DNA of 64,000 nucleotides from an uncultured Wenzhouxiangella sp. (GTDB lineage Bacteria > Pseudomonadota > Gammaproteobacteria > Xanthomonadales > Wenzhouxiangellaceae). The stretch covers positions 37,714 through 101,713 of the forward strand of contig CAJXNL010000005.1 of NCBI GenBank assembly GCA_913057195.1. The letters are read 5' to 3'. Positions 7,447 to 16,761 of the stretch are shown here, in pieces (the stretch's first letter is position 1; the number at the start of each line of letters is the position of its first letter). The position numbers and the translations under genes are program-made. The notes under the pieces were generated by a model, which made no database searches, was not told where the DNA came from, and saw only the letters and a list, made by a program, of their open reading frames with translations.

Positions 7447-8317
7447 ATTCAGTGTTCAGCGTTCGGGGATGAGAATCAGTTTCGATCAAATATCGGCGGC
7501 CTTGCTCGCTTTTTCGGGTGCGCTATGTTTGGCTTTAAGCCCGTCTGCAAACGCCGCTGAGTGCACCACAGACGGCTGGTCATCGGTCGTGGGGGCCTCA
7601 TCGATCAGTGCTGGTAATAAAAGTGATGGATTTTTGGTGGCCTCAGGCGCGTGCTCATTAAACGTCACACTGCAAGGCGGGGAGGCCTATTTGGTTGATG
7701 ACTCTCCGCTCGATGAGCGCCGGTTCAACACCCGGTTTTTCTTTAATCTCAGTGACGTGGCCGACGATGCGGTGATCTATCAAGCCATGGATGGCGCGGA
7801 AACCGTTTTTGCGGCCAGCTATTCGGCTGTGGATGAGCGCATTCAAGTCAGCTTCAGCGGCTCGCCCAGCACCGCTGTTTCCCTGGGTCCGGTCGCTGCC
7901 GGCTGGAATGCCCTCGAGATTCGCTGGGCAAGCGATGCTCAAGCCACGCCCTCGGCTGTTTTGACGCATGCCTCGGGATCTCAAACCGTTGTTTCTGAGC
8001 CGACCAACACCAGCAATCTTTTAGTGGATGCGGCTCGGCTGGGCGTGGGGCGTCTCGATTCGACTCAACTGCCCACATCGGGCACCATTTTCTTTGATGA
8101 ATACGTCTCAAGGCGCGACGCCTTGGACAGTCAGCCGTTTGCAGCGCAGACTGAAGCGGGGTCAGGAGGTGAGATCCAGCCTTCGGATGGGCGCCCCGTG
8201 GCGATCCCATTGGCTGCGGCTTGGTCGCTGCTTGCCATGGCCCTGGCGCTGTGGTTGTCCACTGTCTTTGGCCGCGCTCGCGGCCGTTTGCTTCCCATCA
8301 TCGAAGCCAGACACTGA
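7442..8317 (+). CDS. Secreted protein with C-terminal sorting-like segment, function unknown
   Basis: I do not recognise this 291-residue protein. An N-terminal signal peptide ends near SANA|AE. The mature part contains two early cysteines and is rich in short beta-strand-like segments, resembling a lectin- or laminin-G-type sandwich, though no motif proves this. The C-terminus has a PVAIPL motif, one membrane segment (about 20 residues) and an RARGR basic cluster, the three-part layout of PEP-CTERM/IPTL-CTERM sorting tails. GTG at 7442 has the best binding site; ATG at 7469 is the alternative. No exosortase gene is in the window. The tandem repeats at its start may affect expression. Confidence 0.6.
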   Translation: MKFSVQRSGMRISFDQISAALLAFSGALCLALSPSANAAECTTDGWSSVVGASSISAGNKSDGFLVASGACSLNVTLQGGEAYLVDDSPLDERRFNTRFFFNLSDVADDAVIYQAMDGAETVFAASYSAVDERIQVSFSGSPSTAVSLGPVAAGWNALEIRWASDAQATPSAVLTHASGSQTVVSEPTNTSNLLVDAARLGVGRLDSTQLPTSGTIFFDEYVSRRDALDSQPFAAQTEAGSGGEIQPSDGRPVAIPLAAAWSLLAMALALWLSTVFGRARGRLLPIIEARH

Positions 8318-8362
8318 CAAGCAGAGGACCGCCCTCTGAACCTATCGATGGGGAGGTAGCGG

Positions 8363-8944
8363 TTAGGTTTGAGCGGGGTCTGGATCGGACGATGCTGTGT
8401 CGAGCGTTTGGGTTTGGAAGTCATCTGTTAAGCTCAGCAATCCGCGATCAGACAGCCAATCGTGGGCATCTTCCGCGTCATTGAGAAACCACTTCTTCGC
8501 AGAACCCAGCCGAAAAGTGTAGCCCCAGGTGTCCATGTCCTGCATACACCGCTCTCGGCCAAACCCTGGGATATGATCGGCCAACAGAATCTGGAGGTAG
8601 CACACGGCATTTTCTTCGTCGTAGTCGCCCCCTGCATCTGTATCGAGATCGGCCCGTCGCTCATCATCCATGCACACGAAGTGACAAGCCTCATGCAGGA
8701 TGGAATGGACGGGGGTGTCGCCGCGGGCATAGAGCCTGTTGCCGACCAGGCCAGCCTCGTCAGCACCCCAATAACTTCCGGGAATGTCATCATTCGATCC
8801 GACACGCTCAAACTGCAGACCGATGTGGCGCATTAACTGCCCCACCATGCTTCCAGAGACATCCCTCAGTCGAGCAACATCTTGTGGTTTTGCCTTGGAC
8901 ACAACTCCATCCCATCCATTGCTTTTGGCCCATGACGACCTCAA
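8363..8944 (-). CDS. Conserved protein with HExxH metalloprotease-like motif
   Basis: A 193-residue cytosolic-looking protein with HEACH at 84-88, the form of a zinc-binding metallopeptidase helix, followed by a conserved acidic DEENAVCYLQ segment (109-118) that could provide a third ligand. No signal peptide is seen. I know similar uncharacterised proteins from gammaproteobacteria but no assigned function. The start is uncertain: the frame opens with TTG at 8944 without a clear binding site, and a GTG about 15 codons later is possible. It is divergent from the sensor kinase gene. Confidence 0.6.
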   Translation of the reverse strand: MRSSWAKSNGWDGVVSKAKPQDVARLRDVSGSMVGQLMRHIGLQFERVGSNDDIPGSYWGADEAGLVGNRLYARGDTPVHSILHEACHFVCMDDERRADLDTDAGGDYDEENAVCYLQILLADHIPGFGRERCMQDMDTWGYTFRLGSAKKWFLNDAEDAHDWLSDRGLLSLTDDFQTQTLDTASSDPDPAQT

Positions 8945-8967
8945 CGCGAGCAGTTTAAAATAATCGA

Positions 8968-10188
8968 ATGAGCGAGCGTGCAGTCGACACCAAAATTTTT
9001 CCCAAAATTTATCAATGGGTGGATGGCTTGGCTGATCGATTGTCTGGACTGCAGCCGGTCGATTGGCTGCGGTACCTGGGCCTTTTGACCTGGGCGCTGG
9101 CCGCCATTGTCCTGGCCATTTTCCCGAATCTTCTCAGCGAGCCGCCCAAGACGAGCGCTGTGATTGGATGGTGGTCGGCGGCCATTTTATTTTTGCTGGC
9201 CTTTATCCATCCGGCCATGCGCCAACGCCAGCGCTCGCCACTGTGGTTGCGGGTGCTGCTGCTGTTGATTTTGTCTGGATCGGCATTGGCGATTAACTAC
9301 TTCACTCAGTCAACGGTGGGGATTATTTTGGTGATGGTGGTGGCTGGCGTGCTGCCATGGCTCTTGCCCGCTGTGTTGGGTGTGGCCTGGGTGGCCGCGT
9401 TGGCACTGGTCGTTGGCTTGTGGGTGATTCTCTCTCCAGAGGGCAGCTTTTTATTGGCGCTGGTGTTTGTGATCACCAGTTTGGGGCTGGTGTTGTTTCC
9501 GTTCATTGCTTCGTTGTTGGCACTGCAGCAACTGCAGGCGCGCGCTGACCTTCGGCGCGTGAATGCACAGCTGCTGGCGACCCAGTCTTTGTTGGCTGAA
9601 AACACCCGCCTTGCCGAACGGGTTCGCATCTCACGTGATTTGCATGACTTAATGGGGCATCACCTCACGGCCCTGTCGCTGAACCTGGAAGCAGCCAGCC
9701 ATGCTGGCCCCGATGCCGTCAGCGCGCACGTTGACCAAGCCGCATCGGTGGCCCGGGGGCTGTTGGGTGATGTCCGTGAGGTGGTCAGCGATCTTCGAAG
9801 CAATGACCAGGTCGATTTGCGCCGCGCTCTGGAAACTCTGATCGAGGGTGTCCCCGAGATCAATATCCACCTTGATATCCCCGCGGGCCTGTCACAGACC
9901 GACCCGCAACGTGCGCAGGCCTTGCTTCGCTGTGCCCAGGAAATCATCACCAATGCGGTGCGTCATGCCCAAGCCGAAAACCTGTGGCTGGGTCTCAGTG
10001 ATGGTGAGCCAGGATTGGCGCTGATGGCCAGAGATGATGGCACGGGCACGCAGGAGTTTATTCCGGGCAATGGCATTAACGGCATGCGCGAGCGCTTAAA
10101 AGAGCTGGGTGGGCGCTTGGATGTGTCCACTGGTGCAGGCTTGGGCTTTCGGGTGCGGGCTTGGCTTCCGGAGCATCACGCCGGATGA
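8968..10188 (+). CDS. NarL/DesK-type sensor histidine kinase
   Basis: Membrane sensor that autophosphorylates and controls the response regulator encoded next to it. Residues 35-190 hold about six hydrophobic segments without a large periplasmic domain, as in DesK-like sensors that read the membrane itself. A short coiled coil (188-220) leads to the HisKA_3 dimerisation helix with the phospho-acceptor His226 in SRDLHDLMGHHLT. The HATPase domain follows with the N-box EIITNAVRHA and a GNGINGMRERL G-box. Length is 406 residues. It overlaps the regulator gene by four bases. Confidence 0.92.
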   Translation: MSERAVDTKIFPKIYQWVDGLADRLSGLQPVDWLRYLGLLTWALAAIVLAIFPNLLSEPPKTSAVIGWWSAAILFLLAFIHPAMRQRQRSPLWLRVLLLLILSGSALAINYFTQSTVGIILVMVVAGVLPWLLPAVLGVAWVAALALVVGLWVILSPEGSFLLALVFVITSLGLVLFPFIASLLALQQLQARADLRRVNAQLLATQSLLAENTRLAERVRISRDLHDLMGHHLTALSLNLEAASHAGPDAVSAHVDQAASVARGLLGDVREVVSDLRSNDQVDLRRALETLIEGVPEINIHLDIPAGLSQTDPQRAQALLRCAQEIITNAVRHAQAENLWLGLSDGEPGLALMARDDGTGTQEFIPGNGINGMRERLKELGGRLDVSTGAGLGFRVRAWLPEHHAG

Positions 10189-10826
10189 TCCGTGTCATGC
10201 TCGTGGATGATCAAACCTTGGTTCGCCAAGGCGTTCGATCGCTGTTGGCACTGTCTGATGACATTGAGGTGATTGGGGAGGCTTCAGATGGCGCAAGTGC
10301 CATTGACACAGTGCCGTCGTTGAGCCCTGATGTCTTGCTTTTGGACTTGCGTATGCCCGAGGTCAACGGCATCGAGGTGTTGTCAACGTTGTCGTCTAGA
10401 AACCAGCTGCCGCCGACGCTGATCTTGACCACGTTTGATGATGACGAGCTGGTGCTGGCTGGCATCCGAGCCGGCGCCAAGGGGTATTTGCTCAAAGATG
10501 TGGGCCTGGAGGCTTTACTGGATGCGGTTCGCACGCTTGCCGGCGGTCACACCTTGATCAATCCGGCGATCACCGAGCGTTTGCAGCAAGGCCTTAAAAG
10601 CCACACCCATACATTCAGTGCGCTTGAGCAACCTGAGGCCATGACACCCCGAGAGACTGAAATTCTTCGGCTGATGGCCGGCGGATACGCCAATAAAGAG
10701 ATTGCCCGCGCCTTAGATGTGGCCGAGGGCACCATCAAAAACCATGTCTCTAACATCCTCTCAAAAATGGGGGTGCGAGATCGCACGCGCGCTGTTTTAA
10801 AGGCCATTGAGGCGGGGTTCATTTGA
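10185..10826 (+). CDS. NarL/FixJ-family response regulator
   Basis: DNA-binding partner of the preceding kinase, 213 residues. The receiver domain has the acidic pair Asp8/Asp9, the phospho-acceptor Asp54 (LLLDLRMPE), and the conserved Lys in GYLLKD. The LuxR-type helix-turn-helix (MTPRETEILRLMAGGYANK, then EGTIKNHVSNILSKMGVRDR) occupies the C-terminal 65 residues. The ATG overlapping the kinase stop is chosen over an upstream in-frame start. Targets are not visible; the downstream peptidase gene is a candidate by position only. Confidence 0.92.
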   Translation: MIRVMLVDDQTLVRQGVRSLLALSDDIEVIGEASDGASAIDTVPSLSPDVLLLDLRMPEVNGIEVLSTLSSRNQLPPTLILTTFDDDELVLAGIRAGAKGYLLKDVGLEALLDAVRTLAGGHTLINPAITERLQQGLKSHTHTFSALEQPEAMTPRETEILRLMAGGYANKEIARALDVAEGTIKNHVSNILSKMGVRDRTRAVLKAIEAGFI

Positions 10827-10883
10827 CAGCAGCAGCCGGGCTACAATGGCAGTCACCCATCCACCGATGATGAAGGATTGATC

Positions 10884-12587
10884 ATGTTAAAACAAACTCA
10901 CCTTTTCTTGGCAGCGGCGTTTTTAAGCGTCATTGCACTATTGCTGACGGGCTGTCAGCCGGGCAGCGCGCCAGAGCAAGAGGCGGCTGAACCTGCGCTG
11001 CCTGCTGTTGTTGATGGTGACGCGCAAAGCTATGCGGGCCATGTGCAAACGTTGTCATCCAACGCCTTCGCGGGTCGGGCGCCGGGCACGCAGGGCGAAG
11101 AATTGACGCTTGAGTATCTGACCGAACAGTTCTCGGCGCTGGGCATGGCGCCTGGTTATGAATCGGCCGATGGGCCCAGCTACCTTCAGCCGGTGCCCAT
11201 GGTGGAGATCACCAACCAGTCAAGAACACCATTGTCGATGAATCACGGCGGAGAGTCATTCGAACTGAATTACCCCGAGGACATGATCATTGGCTCTCGA
11301 CGCTTAGGCGATCAGCCACACGGCGTTGAATCGTCAGAAGTGATCTTTGTGGGCTATGGTGTCGTCGCGCCTGAGTATGACTGGAATGATTATGAAGGCG
11401 TTGATGTGGAGGGCAAGACCGTTGTCATGCTTGTCAATGATCCGGGTTTTGCCACCGAAGACCCCGAGCTGTTCAATGGCCGAGCGATGACCTACTATGG
11501 TCGATGGACATATAAGTATGAAGAAGCAGCGCGACAAGGGGCTGCGGCAGCCATTATTGTGCACGACACTGCTCCGGCGTCGTATCCGTGGGAGGTGGTC
11601 ATCAACAGTTGGTCCAGTGCCCAGTTTGAATTGGCGTCAGACTCAGATGCCGTCGTCAGCGCGCTGGAAGGTTGGGTCACCATTGATGCAGCGCGGGAGT
11701 TGTTTGCCAAAAGCGACATGGACTTTGATGCCATGCAAGAAGCCGCGGCATCAAATGATTTTCAAGCCGTCAGTTTGGGCACCACGTTGACCGCTCAAGT
11801 GACCAATTCAATTCGTCGAGGCGTTTCATATAACTTCATCGCGAAGATGGAAGGTCAAACTCGGCCTGATGAAGCGGTGGTTTACACCGCTCACTGGGAC
11901 CACTTGGGCCGAACCTTACAAGTGCCTGGATCCGCTGGGATATACAACGGGGCCATTGACAATGCCTCGGGGACCGCAGGGCTGATTGAAATTGCCCGAA
12001 TGTACGCCGAGGCCGGTGCGCCTGAGCGAACCGTGCTGTTTGTGGCGGTGACGTTGGAAGAGTATGGACTCTTAGGGTCTCGATATTATGCCAACAACCC
12101 CGTCATCCCGACCGATCAAACGGTGGCCGCCATCAATATGGACGCTTTGAGTTTGGTTGGGCCCACTGAAGATGTGGTCGTGGTGGGGTATGGGTCCTCT
12201 GAGCTTGAGGATATCCTCAAAGAGGCCGTCAAGATCCAAGATCGGGTGGTGGTTCCCGAACCCACGCCCGAAGGCGGCTTCTACTATCGCTCAGACCACT
12301 TCAACTTCGCGCGCGTGGGTGTTCCCGCGCTGTATGCCAAAGGCGGGATTCGTCACCGCGAGCTTGGTGAGGCATACGGTATCCAGTGGAATGAGGACTA
12401 TCGAGATGTCCGGTATCACAAGCAAGCCGATGAGTTTGACCCTGACTGGGATTTTCGGGGCGTGATCGAAGATCTGGAACTTTTGTATGTTGTTGGCCGG
12501 CACTTAACGGAGACAGACACATGGCCTGAGTGGTACGAAGGCAATGAGTTTAAGTCAATCCGTCAAGCGGATCGAGCTGGGCAATAA
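10884..12587 (+). CDS. M28-family metallopeptidase lipoprotein
   Basis: A 567-residue exported zinc aminopeptidase of the M28 family. The lipobox LLTGC places the lipid-anchored cysteine at residue 24. A PA (protease-associated) domain is inserted about residues 135-290, and the catalytic domain carries the co-catalytic zinc ligands in TAHWDHLG, IDNASG, TLEEYG, INMDAL and SDHFNF. It would trim peptides at the outer membrane or cell surface. ATG at 10884 follows GAAGGATT, a fair binding site. It lies 57 bases after the response regulator gene and may be read with it. Confidence 0.9.
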   Translation: MLKQTHLFLAAAFLSVIALLLTGCQPGSAPEQEAAEPALPAVVDGDAQSYAGHVQTLSSNAFAGRAPGTQGEELTLEYLTEQFSALGMAPGYESADGPSYLQPVPMVEITNQSRTPLSMNHGGESFELNYPEDMIIGSRRLGDQPHGVESSEVIFVGYGVVAPEYDWNDYEGVDVEGKTVVMLVNDPGFATEDPELFNGRAMTYYGRWTYKYEEAARQGAAAAIIVHDTAPASYPWEVVINSWSSAQFELASDSDAVVSALEGWVTIDAARELFAKSDMDFDAMQEAAASNDFQAVSLGTTLTAQVTNSIRRGVSYNFIAKMEGQTRPDEAVVYTAHWDHLGRTLQVPGSAGIYNGAIDNASGTAGLIEIARMYAEAGAPERTVLFVAVTLEEYGLLGSRYYANNPVIPTDQTVAAINMDALSLVGPTEDVVVVGYGSSELEDILKEAVKIQDRVVVPEPTPEGGFYYRSDHFNFARVGVPALYAKGGIRHRELGEAYGIQWNEDYRDVRYHKQADEFDPDWDFRGVIEDLELLYVVGRHLTETDTWPEWYEGNEFKSIRQADRAGQ

Positions 12588-12638
12588 CCACAGACAAGAA
12601 GCCGATCGGCCAGACGCCCCGGCCGATTGATGACGACG

Positions 12639-12681
12639 CATTTCGGCCTCACCGCGTTTTGTGGTGGGGCCGAAATGTTTT
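12639..12681 (+). terminator. Rho-independent terminator of the peptidase gene
   Basis: A 15-base-pair stem (CATTTCGGCCTCACC at 12639-12653 with GGTGGGGCCGAAATG at 12663-12677, one G-T pair) is followed by TTTT. It overlaps the 3' end of the convergent patatin gene. A second, shorter inverted repeat (ATCGGCC/GGCCGAT, 12605-12627) lies just before it. Confidence 0.6.
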
Positions 12682-13572
12682 CAGGGCATCGTGGGCGAAT
12701 TTTTCGCCCAGGCGCCTGACCTCCTCAGCCCGATAGAACTCGTGGGCCTGGCAGACGGTTTTGGGTACGTTGATCACCAGATCAGGGTTGAACATGGCCA
12801 TGTTGTGGCGGGTGATGGCCGCTTCCATGGTGTCCAGCGAGCGAATCAAGACCGCAATCAGCCCCGGTGTTGTTTTGTCTGCCCTGGGCTTGTCTTTGGA
12901 GAAGTTCTCCATCAGCTCACGGACGCGATCCATCAAACCCAAGTCGTCGTCTTGCGTTGCTTCCGTGCTTAAGGCCTGGGTGGCCTCTGTTGTGTCGGCG
13001 GCCCCATTGACGTTCACCACCACAGTCAAATCACAGATGGATCTCAACGTCGGTGAGATGGGCACTGGGTTGAGTAAGCCGCCATCGACCAGGGTTCGAC
13101 CACGGTAGTGGTGTGGCGTGAACAGACCTGGAATGGCAATGGATGCGCGGATGGCCTCATACAGCGAGCCGTGGTCTAACCAGACTTCTCTGCCTTGATC
13201 AATGTCCACGGCAACCGCTGTGAAATCAATCTCCAGGTCTTCAATGTTCACCTCACCGGCCAGCTCAGCCAGTTTTTGGGTGATCTTTTTGCCCCGGATC
13301 AAGCCACCCGACAGCGTCCAGTCGACCATGGAGAGCACGTCGCTTCGTTGAAGTGTTTCGACCCAGGTTTGGTAGTTGTTGAGTTGGCCGGCGGCATACA
13401 TGCCCCCCACCAGCGCTCCCATCGAACTTCCTGCGATCGCCTCAATTTTTGCGCCAGCGGCCTCCAAGGCATGAATGACCCCGATGTGTGCCAGACCTCG
13501 AGCACCGCCTGAACCCAGCACCAGGGCCACCGAGCAGCCGTCGAGTGTGCCTTCTTTTGCGCTGTCCACCAT
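12649..13572 (-). CDS. Patatin-like phospholipase
   Basis: Predicted serine lipid acyl hydrolase, 307 residues, related to RssA. It has the oxyanion glycine loop GSGGARG (20-26), the nucleophile elbow GSSMG with Ser50, and the dyad aspartate in DGG (163-165), so the catalytic dyad is complete. No signal peptide is seen, so it is probably cytosolic or membrane-associated. The C-terminal third carries a conserved AAITRHNMAMF helix of unknown role. It lies 18 bases downstream of neither operon partner but follows the RND pump in the same direction, so read-through from 13591 is excluded; the pump gene is upstream of it in transcription and could share a message. Confidence 0.87.
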   Translation of the reverse strand: MVDSAKEGTLDGCSVALVLGSGGARGLAHIGVIHALEAAGAKIEAIAGSSMGALVGGMYAAGQLNNYQTWVETLQRSDVLSMVDWTLSGGLIRGKKITQKLAELAGEVNIEDLEIDFTAVAVDIDQGREVWLDHGSLYEAIRASIAIPGLFTPHHYRGRTLVDGGLLNPVPISPTLRSICDLTVVVNVNGAADTTEATQALSTEATQDDDLGLMDRVRELMENFSKDKPRADKTTPGLIAVLIRSLDTMEAAITRHNMAMFNPDLVINVPKTVCQAHEFYRAEEVRRLGEKFAHDALKTFRPHHKTR

Positions 13573-13590
13573 GCCTACAGTGTAGCGGAT

Positions 13591-16500
13591 CTATGGCGCG
13601 GTGCTCTTTTCAGCCCCAAACCCCTTGGAGAGGCTGCTGGCTTTTCTGGCAAACCACCGGCGAGCATCGTCGGCGATCAAATACAAAATGGGGATCAGTG
13701 CGAGCGTAATGATGGTTGAAAAGACAATCCCGAATGCAAGCGATGTGGCCATCGGGATGACAATCTGTGCCTGCAGGCTGGTCTCGAAAAAGATGATCGG
13801 CGCCAATCCCAAAAACGTGGTCATGGATGTGAGTAGGATCGGTCGGAATCGAGTTCGTGCCGCCTTCAGAGCCGCGTCAATTTTTTGCTCGCCGGCCTGG
13901 TGATGACGATTCACAAAATCCACCAAAATCAGGCTGTCATTGACCACGACACCGGCCAGGGCAATGATGCCGAAAAAGCTGAGCATGCTGATTGGAATGC
14001 CCAACAGCCAGTGGCCAACGACCGCCCCGATCATTCCAAATGGAATCACCGACATGATGAGCAGGGGCTGGATATAGGATTTCAAGGGAATGGCCAGCAG
14101 CGCGTAAATGAGGAAGAACGCTAAAGCGGTTCCGGCCAGCAGGTCGGAACGAATTTCTTGTTGATCGCGCGTTTGTCCGGCCAGTCGGTAGTCCACCGAT
14201 GGGTAATCGGCCAAAATTTTTGGAATTTCGACCGTTCTGAGCTCATTGGCAATGCGACCAGGCTCGGCCAATTCCTTATCAACGCGCGCTGATATGTTGA
14301 CCGAGCGCTCCCGATCAAACCGTCGAATGGTGGTGGGGCTTGAGCCCATCTCCAAAGACGCCACCGCGGAAAATGGCACCTCTTCGCCTGTCGGCGTACG
14401 AATCCGCATGTTTTCAAGATAGCCCTGTGAAGTGCGCTGATCTTTCGGATAGCGAACCATGACGCGGACATCGTCCTGGCCGCGTTGGATGCGTTGCACT
14501 TCTTCACCAAAGAAGGCCTGACGGACTTGCCGGGCCAAATCTTGCTGGGTGAGTCCCAGCGCTTCGGCCTGCGGTTGAATCGTCAGCTGAAGCTCCCGAA
14601 TGCCTGCCTCGTAAGAATTGCGAATATCAAATGTTCCGGCGTATTCGGTGATTTTTTCCTCGACTGCTTTGGCGGCTTGTTGGAGCTGATTGATGTCGTT
14701 GCCGACCAGTTGGAACGACAGATCAGGCCCTTCGCCCCCTGGTCCGCCCGCGCCACCGATTCGAAGACCGCGAACCCCGGGCAATTGCCCCACCTCATCG
14801 CGCCAGGCCTGTTCGAGTGCCTGGGTCGATACTCGGGAAGCCTCATCGCGGGTCAGCTCAATGAACAAGCCGCCGGTGGTGTCTGATCCCGACCAAGAAA
14901 AGACGGTTCGAATGATCGGGCCGGGGAGGTTGTGTTTTTCTTGTAGCTTCGCATCGGCTTGTTTCAAGGTGGCGTTTAGAAAATCCATTGTCCGGTGCGT
15001 CACCTCAGACGGTGTGCCCTCATTCATCTCCAGATCAGCGCGGACAAAATCACCGGCAAAGTCTGGGAAGAAGACCACCTTCATTAAGCCACTGACAATC
15101 AGCCCCAACGAGAGAATCAGCACCGCAATAAAAGAGGCCAATGCAAGATAACGGCGCTTAAGCATGGCCTGCAGTGAAGGCAGATACACTCGGTCAATGA
15201 ACTCAAAAAGTTTGTTTGAAAATCCGCGTTGGAATCGAATAAAGCGGTTGTTGGTGTCCGAGGGATGCGTTTTGACTTTCATGTGGGCCAAGTGCGCGGG
15301 CAAAATTAATTTTGATTCCACCAAAGACAACACCAGGCACAGCACCACCACCCAGCCAATGGCGGCAAAGAACTGCCCAGAGATTCCGCCCACCATGAGA
15401 ATGGGCAAAAATGCCACGATGGTGGTCAACACGCCGAATGTTGCAGGGATTGCAACGCGATAGACGCCATTGACCACGTTATCCACCGAATGGCCATGCT
15501 CTCGAATTTCTGAATAGGCAGACTCACCCATTACGATGGCATCATCCACCACGATCCCTAAGACCACCAAAAAGCCAAATAAACTGATTAGGTTGATTGT
15601 GACCCCAACCAACGGCAATGCCCACATCGCCCCCATGAAGGCGATAAATAAGCCCACCATGACCCAAAAAGCCAGCTTTAGGCGTAAAAACAAGGTCAGA
15701 ATCAAAAACACCAAAAGCGAGCCGACCAGCAGGTTTTCCACCATCATCTCGATGCGGCCGCTGAGGTAATAGGAGGTGTCCGCCCACCAATCGACACTGA
15801 TGCCGGAGGGCAATGACGCTTGCATATCGTCGATATAGGCCCGCACCTGACGGGAGACCGCCAACGCGTCTTGCTCGCCGATGGCCAGCACTTGGATGCC
15901 AATCGCCGATTGCCCGTTGTGTCGAGAATAGCGGTCGCGCTCGACAAACCCATCTTGGATTTCGGCAATGTCGCGCACCAGAATCCGGCTGCCGTCGGGG
16001 TTGGTGCGAACAACAATGTCTTCAAAGTCACGCCCCACGTAAGCCTGGCCCACCGTTCGAACCAAAATGTCGCCACTGTCAGTTTCGATTCGGCCGCCGG
16101 GCAGATCCAGGCTGGATCGGCGAAGTGCCGAGGCCACTTCCGCCAGCGTCAGATCATATGCACGCAGCGTCTCCTCGCGCACTTCGATGCCGATTTCGTA
16201 GGCGCGATCGCCCACCATTTCGGCTCGCGTCACCGCAGGCAGCGCGACGATGTCGTCCCGGATTTGGCGCGCGGCCTCTTTGAGGGTGCGTTCTTCGACA
16301 TCACCGAAGACCGAGACCCACAGGACTTCATTGGTCCATTCGTTGCGCCGCACGATGGGGCGCTCGGTTTCAGCTGGGAAGGTGGAGATTGAGTCCACCC
16401 GATTTTTGACTTTGTCTAAGACCTCCAGTACGTCATACTCCGGCGCCACCTCCACGGTGACAGAGCCCGAGCCCTCCCGGGCGGTCGAGGTCATTTCCTT

Positions 16501-16758
16501 GAGCCCTTCTAAGTCTTGAATGGCCTCTTCGATCTTGATCAACACGCCCTCTTCGACATCACGCGGGGTGCCGCCTCGGTAGGGCACAGTGACCGTGACA
16601 TAGTTGACTTCAATCCTGGGTTGGACTTCTTTGGTGATCGTTGCGGTGGTGAATAATCCGCCACCGATCAAGCACACCATCAACAGATTGGCAGCGACCG
16701 GGTTGTGGGCAAACCAGGCGATGATGTTGCCATACCAATTGCGCTTGGACAGTTCCAT
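13591..16758 (-). CDS. RND-family efflux transporter, inner-membrane pump
   Basis: Proton-driven export pump of the AcrB/MexB superfamily, 1055 residues, the usual size. The N-terminus (about 15-35) is the first transmembrane helix, followed by a large periplasmic porter loop, the TM2-6 bundle, a second periplasmic loop and TM8-12. The proton-relay pair VVDDAIV in TM4 is intact. Substitutions typical of the less-studied COG0841 branch, such as a short NPVAANLLM start, make the substrate impossible to predict. It begins three bases after the adaptor gene. No outer-membrane channel gene is linked, so a TolC-like protein must be shared. Confidence 0.93.
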   Translation of the reverse strand: MELSKRNWYGNIIAWFAHNPVAANLLMVCLIGGGLFTTATITKEVQPRIEVNYVTVTVPYRGGTPRDVEEGVLIKIEEAIQDLEGLKEMTSTAREGSGSVTVEVAPEYDVLEVLDKVKNRVDSISTFPAETERPIVRRNEWTNEVLWVSVFGDVEERTLKEAARQIRDDIVALPAVTRAEMVGDRAYEIGIEVREETLRAYDLTLAEVASALRRSSLDLPGGRIETDSGDILVRTVGQAYVGRDFEDIVVRTNPDGSRILVRDIAEIQDGFVERDRYSRHNGQSAIGIQVLAIGEQDALAVSRQVRAYIDDMQASLPSGISVDWWADTSYYLSGRIEMMVENLLVGSLLVFLILTLFLRLKLAFWVMVGLFIAFMGAMWALPLVGVTINLISLFGFLVVLGIVVDDAIVMGESAYSEIREHGHSVDNVVNGVYRVAIPATFGVLTTIVAFLPILMVGGISGQFFAAIGWVVVLCLVLSLVESKLILPAHLAHMKVKTHPSDTNNRFIRFQRGFSNKLFEFIDRVYLPSLQAMLKRRYLALASFIAVLILSLGLIVSGLMKVVFFPDFAGDFVRADLEMNEGTPSEVTHRTMDFLNATLKQADAKLQEKHNLPGPIIRTVFSWSGSDTTGGLFIELTRDEASRVSTQALEQAWRDEVGQLPGVRGLRIGGAGGPGGEGPDLSFQLVGNDINQLQQAAKAVEEKITEYAGTFDIRNSYEAGIRELQLTIQPQAEALGLTQQDLARQVRQAFFGEEVQRIQRGQDDVRVMVRYPKDQRTSQGYLENMRIRTPTGEEVPFSAVASLEMGSSPTTIRRFDRERSVNISARVDKELAEPGRIANELRTVEIPKILADYPSVDYRLAGQTRDQQEIRSDLLAGTALAFFLIYALLAIPLKSYIQPLLIMSVIPFGMIGAVVGHWLLGIPISMLSFFGIIALAGVVVNDSLILVDFVNRHHQAGEQKIDAALKAARTRFRPILLTSMTTFLGLAPIIFFETSLQAQIVIPMATSLAFGIVFSTIITLALIPILYLIADDARRWFARKASSLSKGFGAEKSTAP

Positions 16759-16761
16759 GGC

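Noticed and set aside
8320..8369. Short inverted repeats after the secreted-protein gene
   Set aside because: Stems of only six base pairs (CAGAGG/CCTCTG, AACCTA/TAGGTT) without T-run; too weak to call a terminator.
10823..10847. TTGACA ... TACAAT before the peptidase gene
   Set aside because: The spacing is 13 bases, too short for a usual sigma70 promoter.
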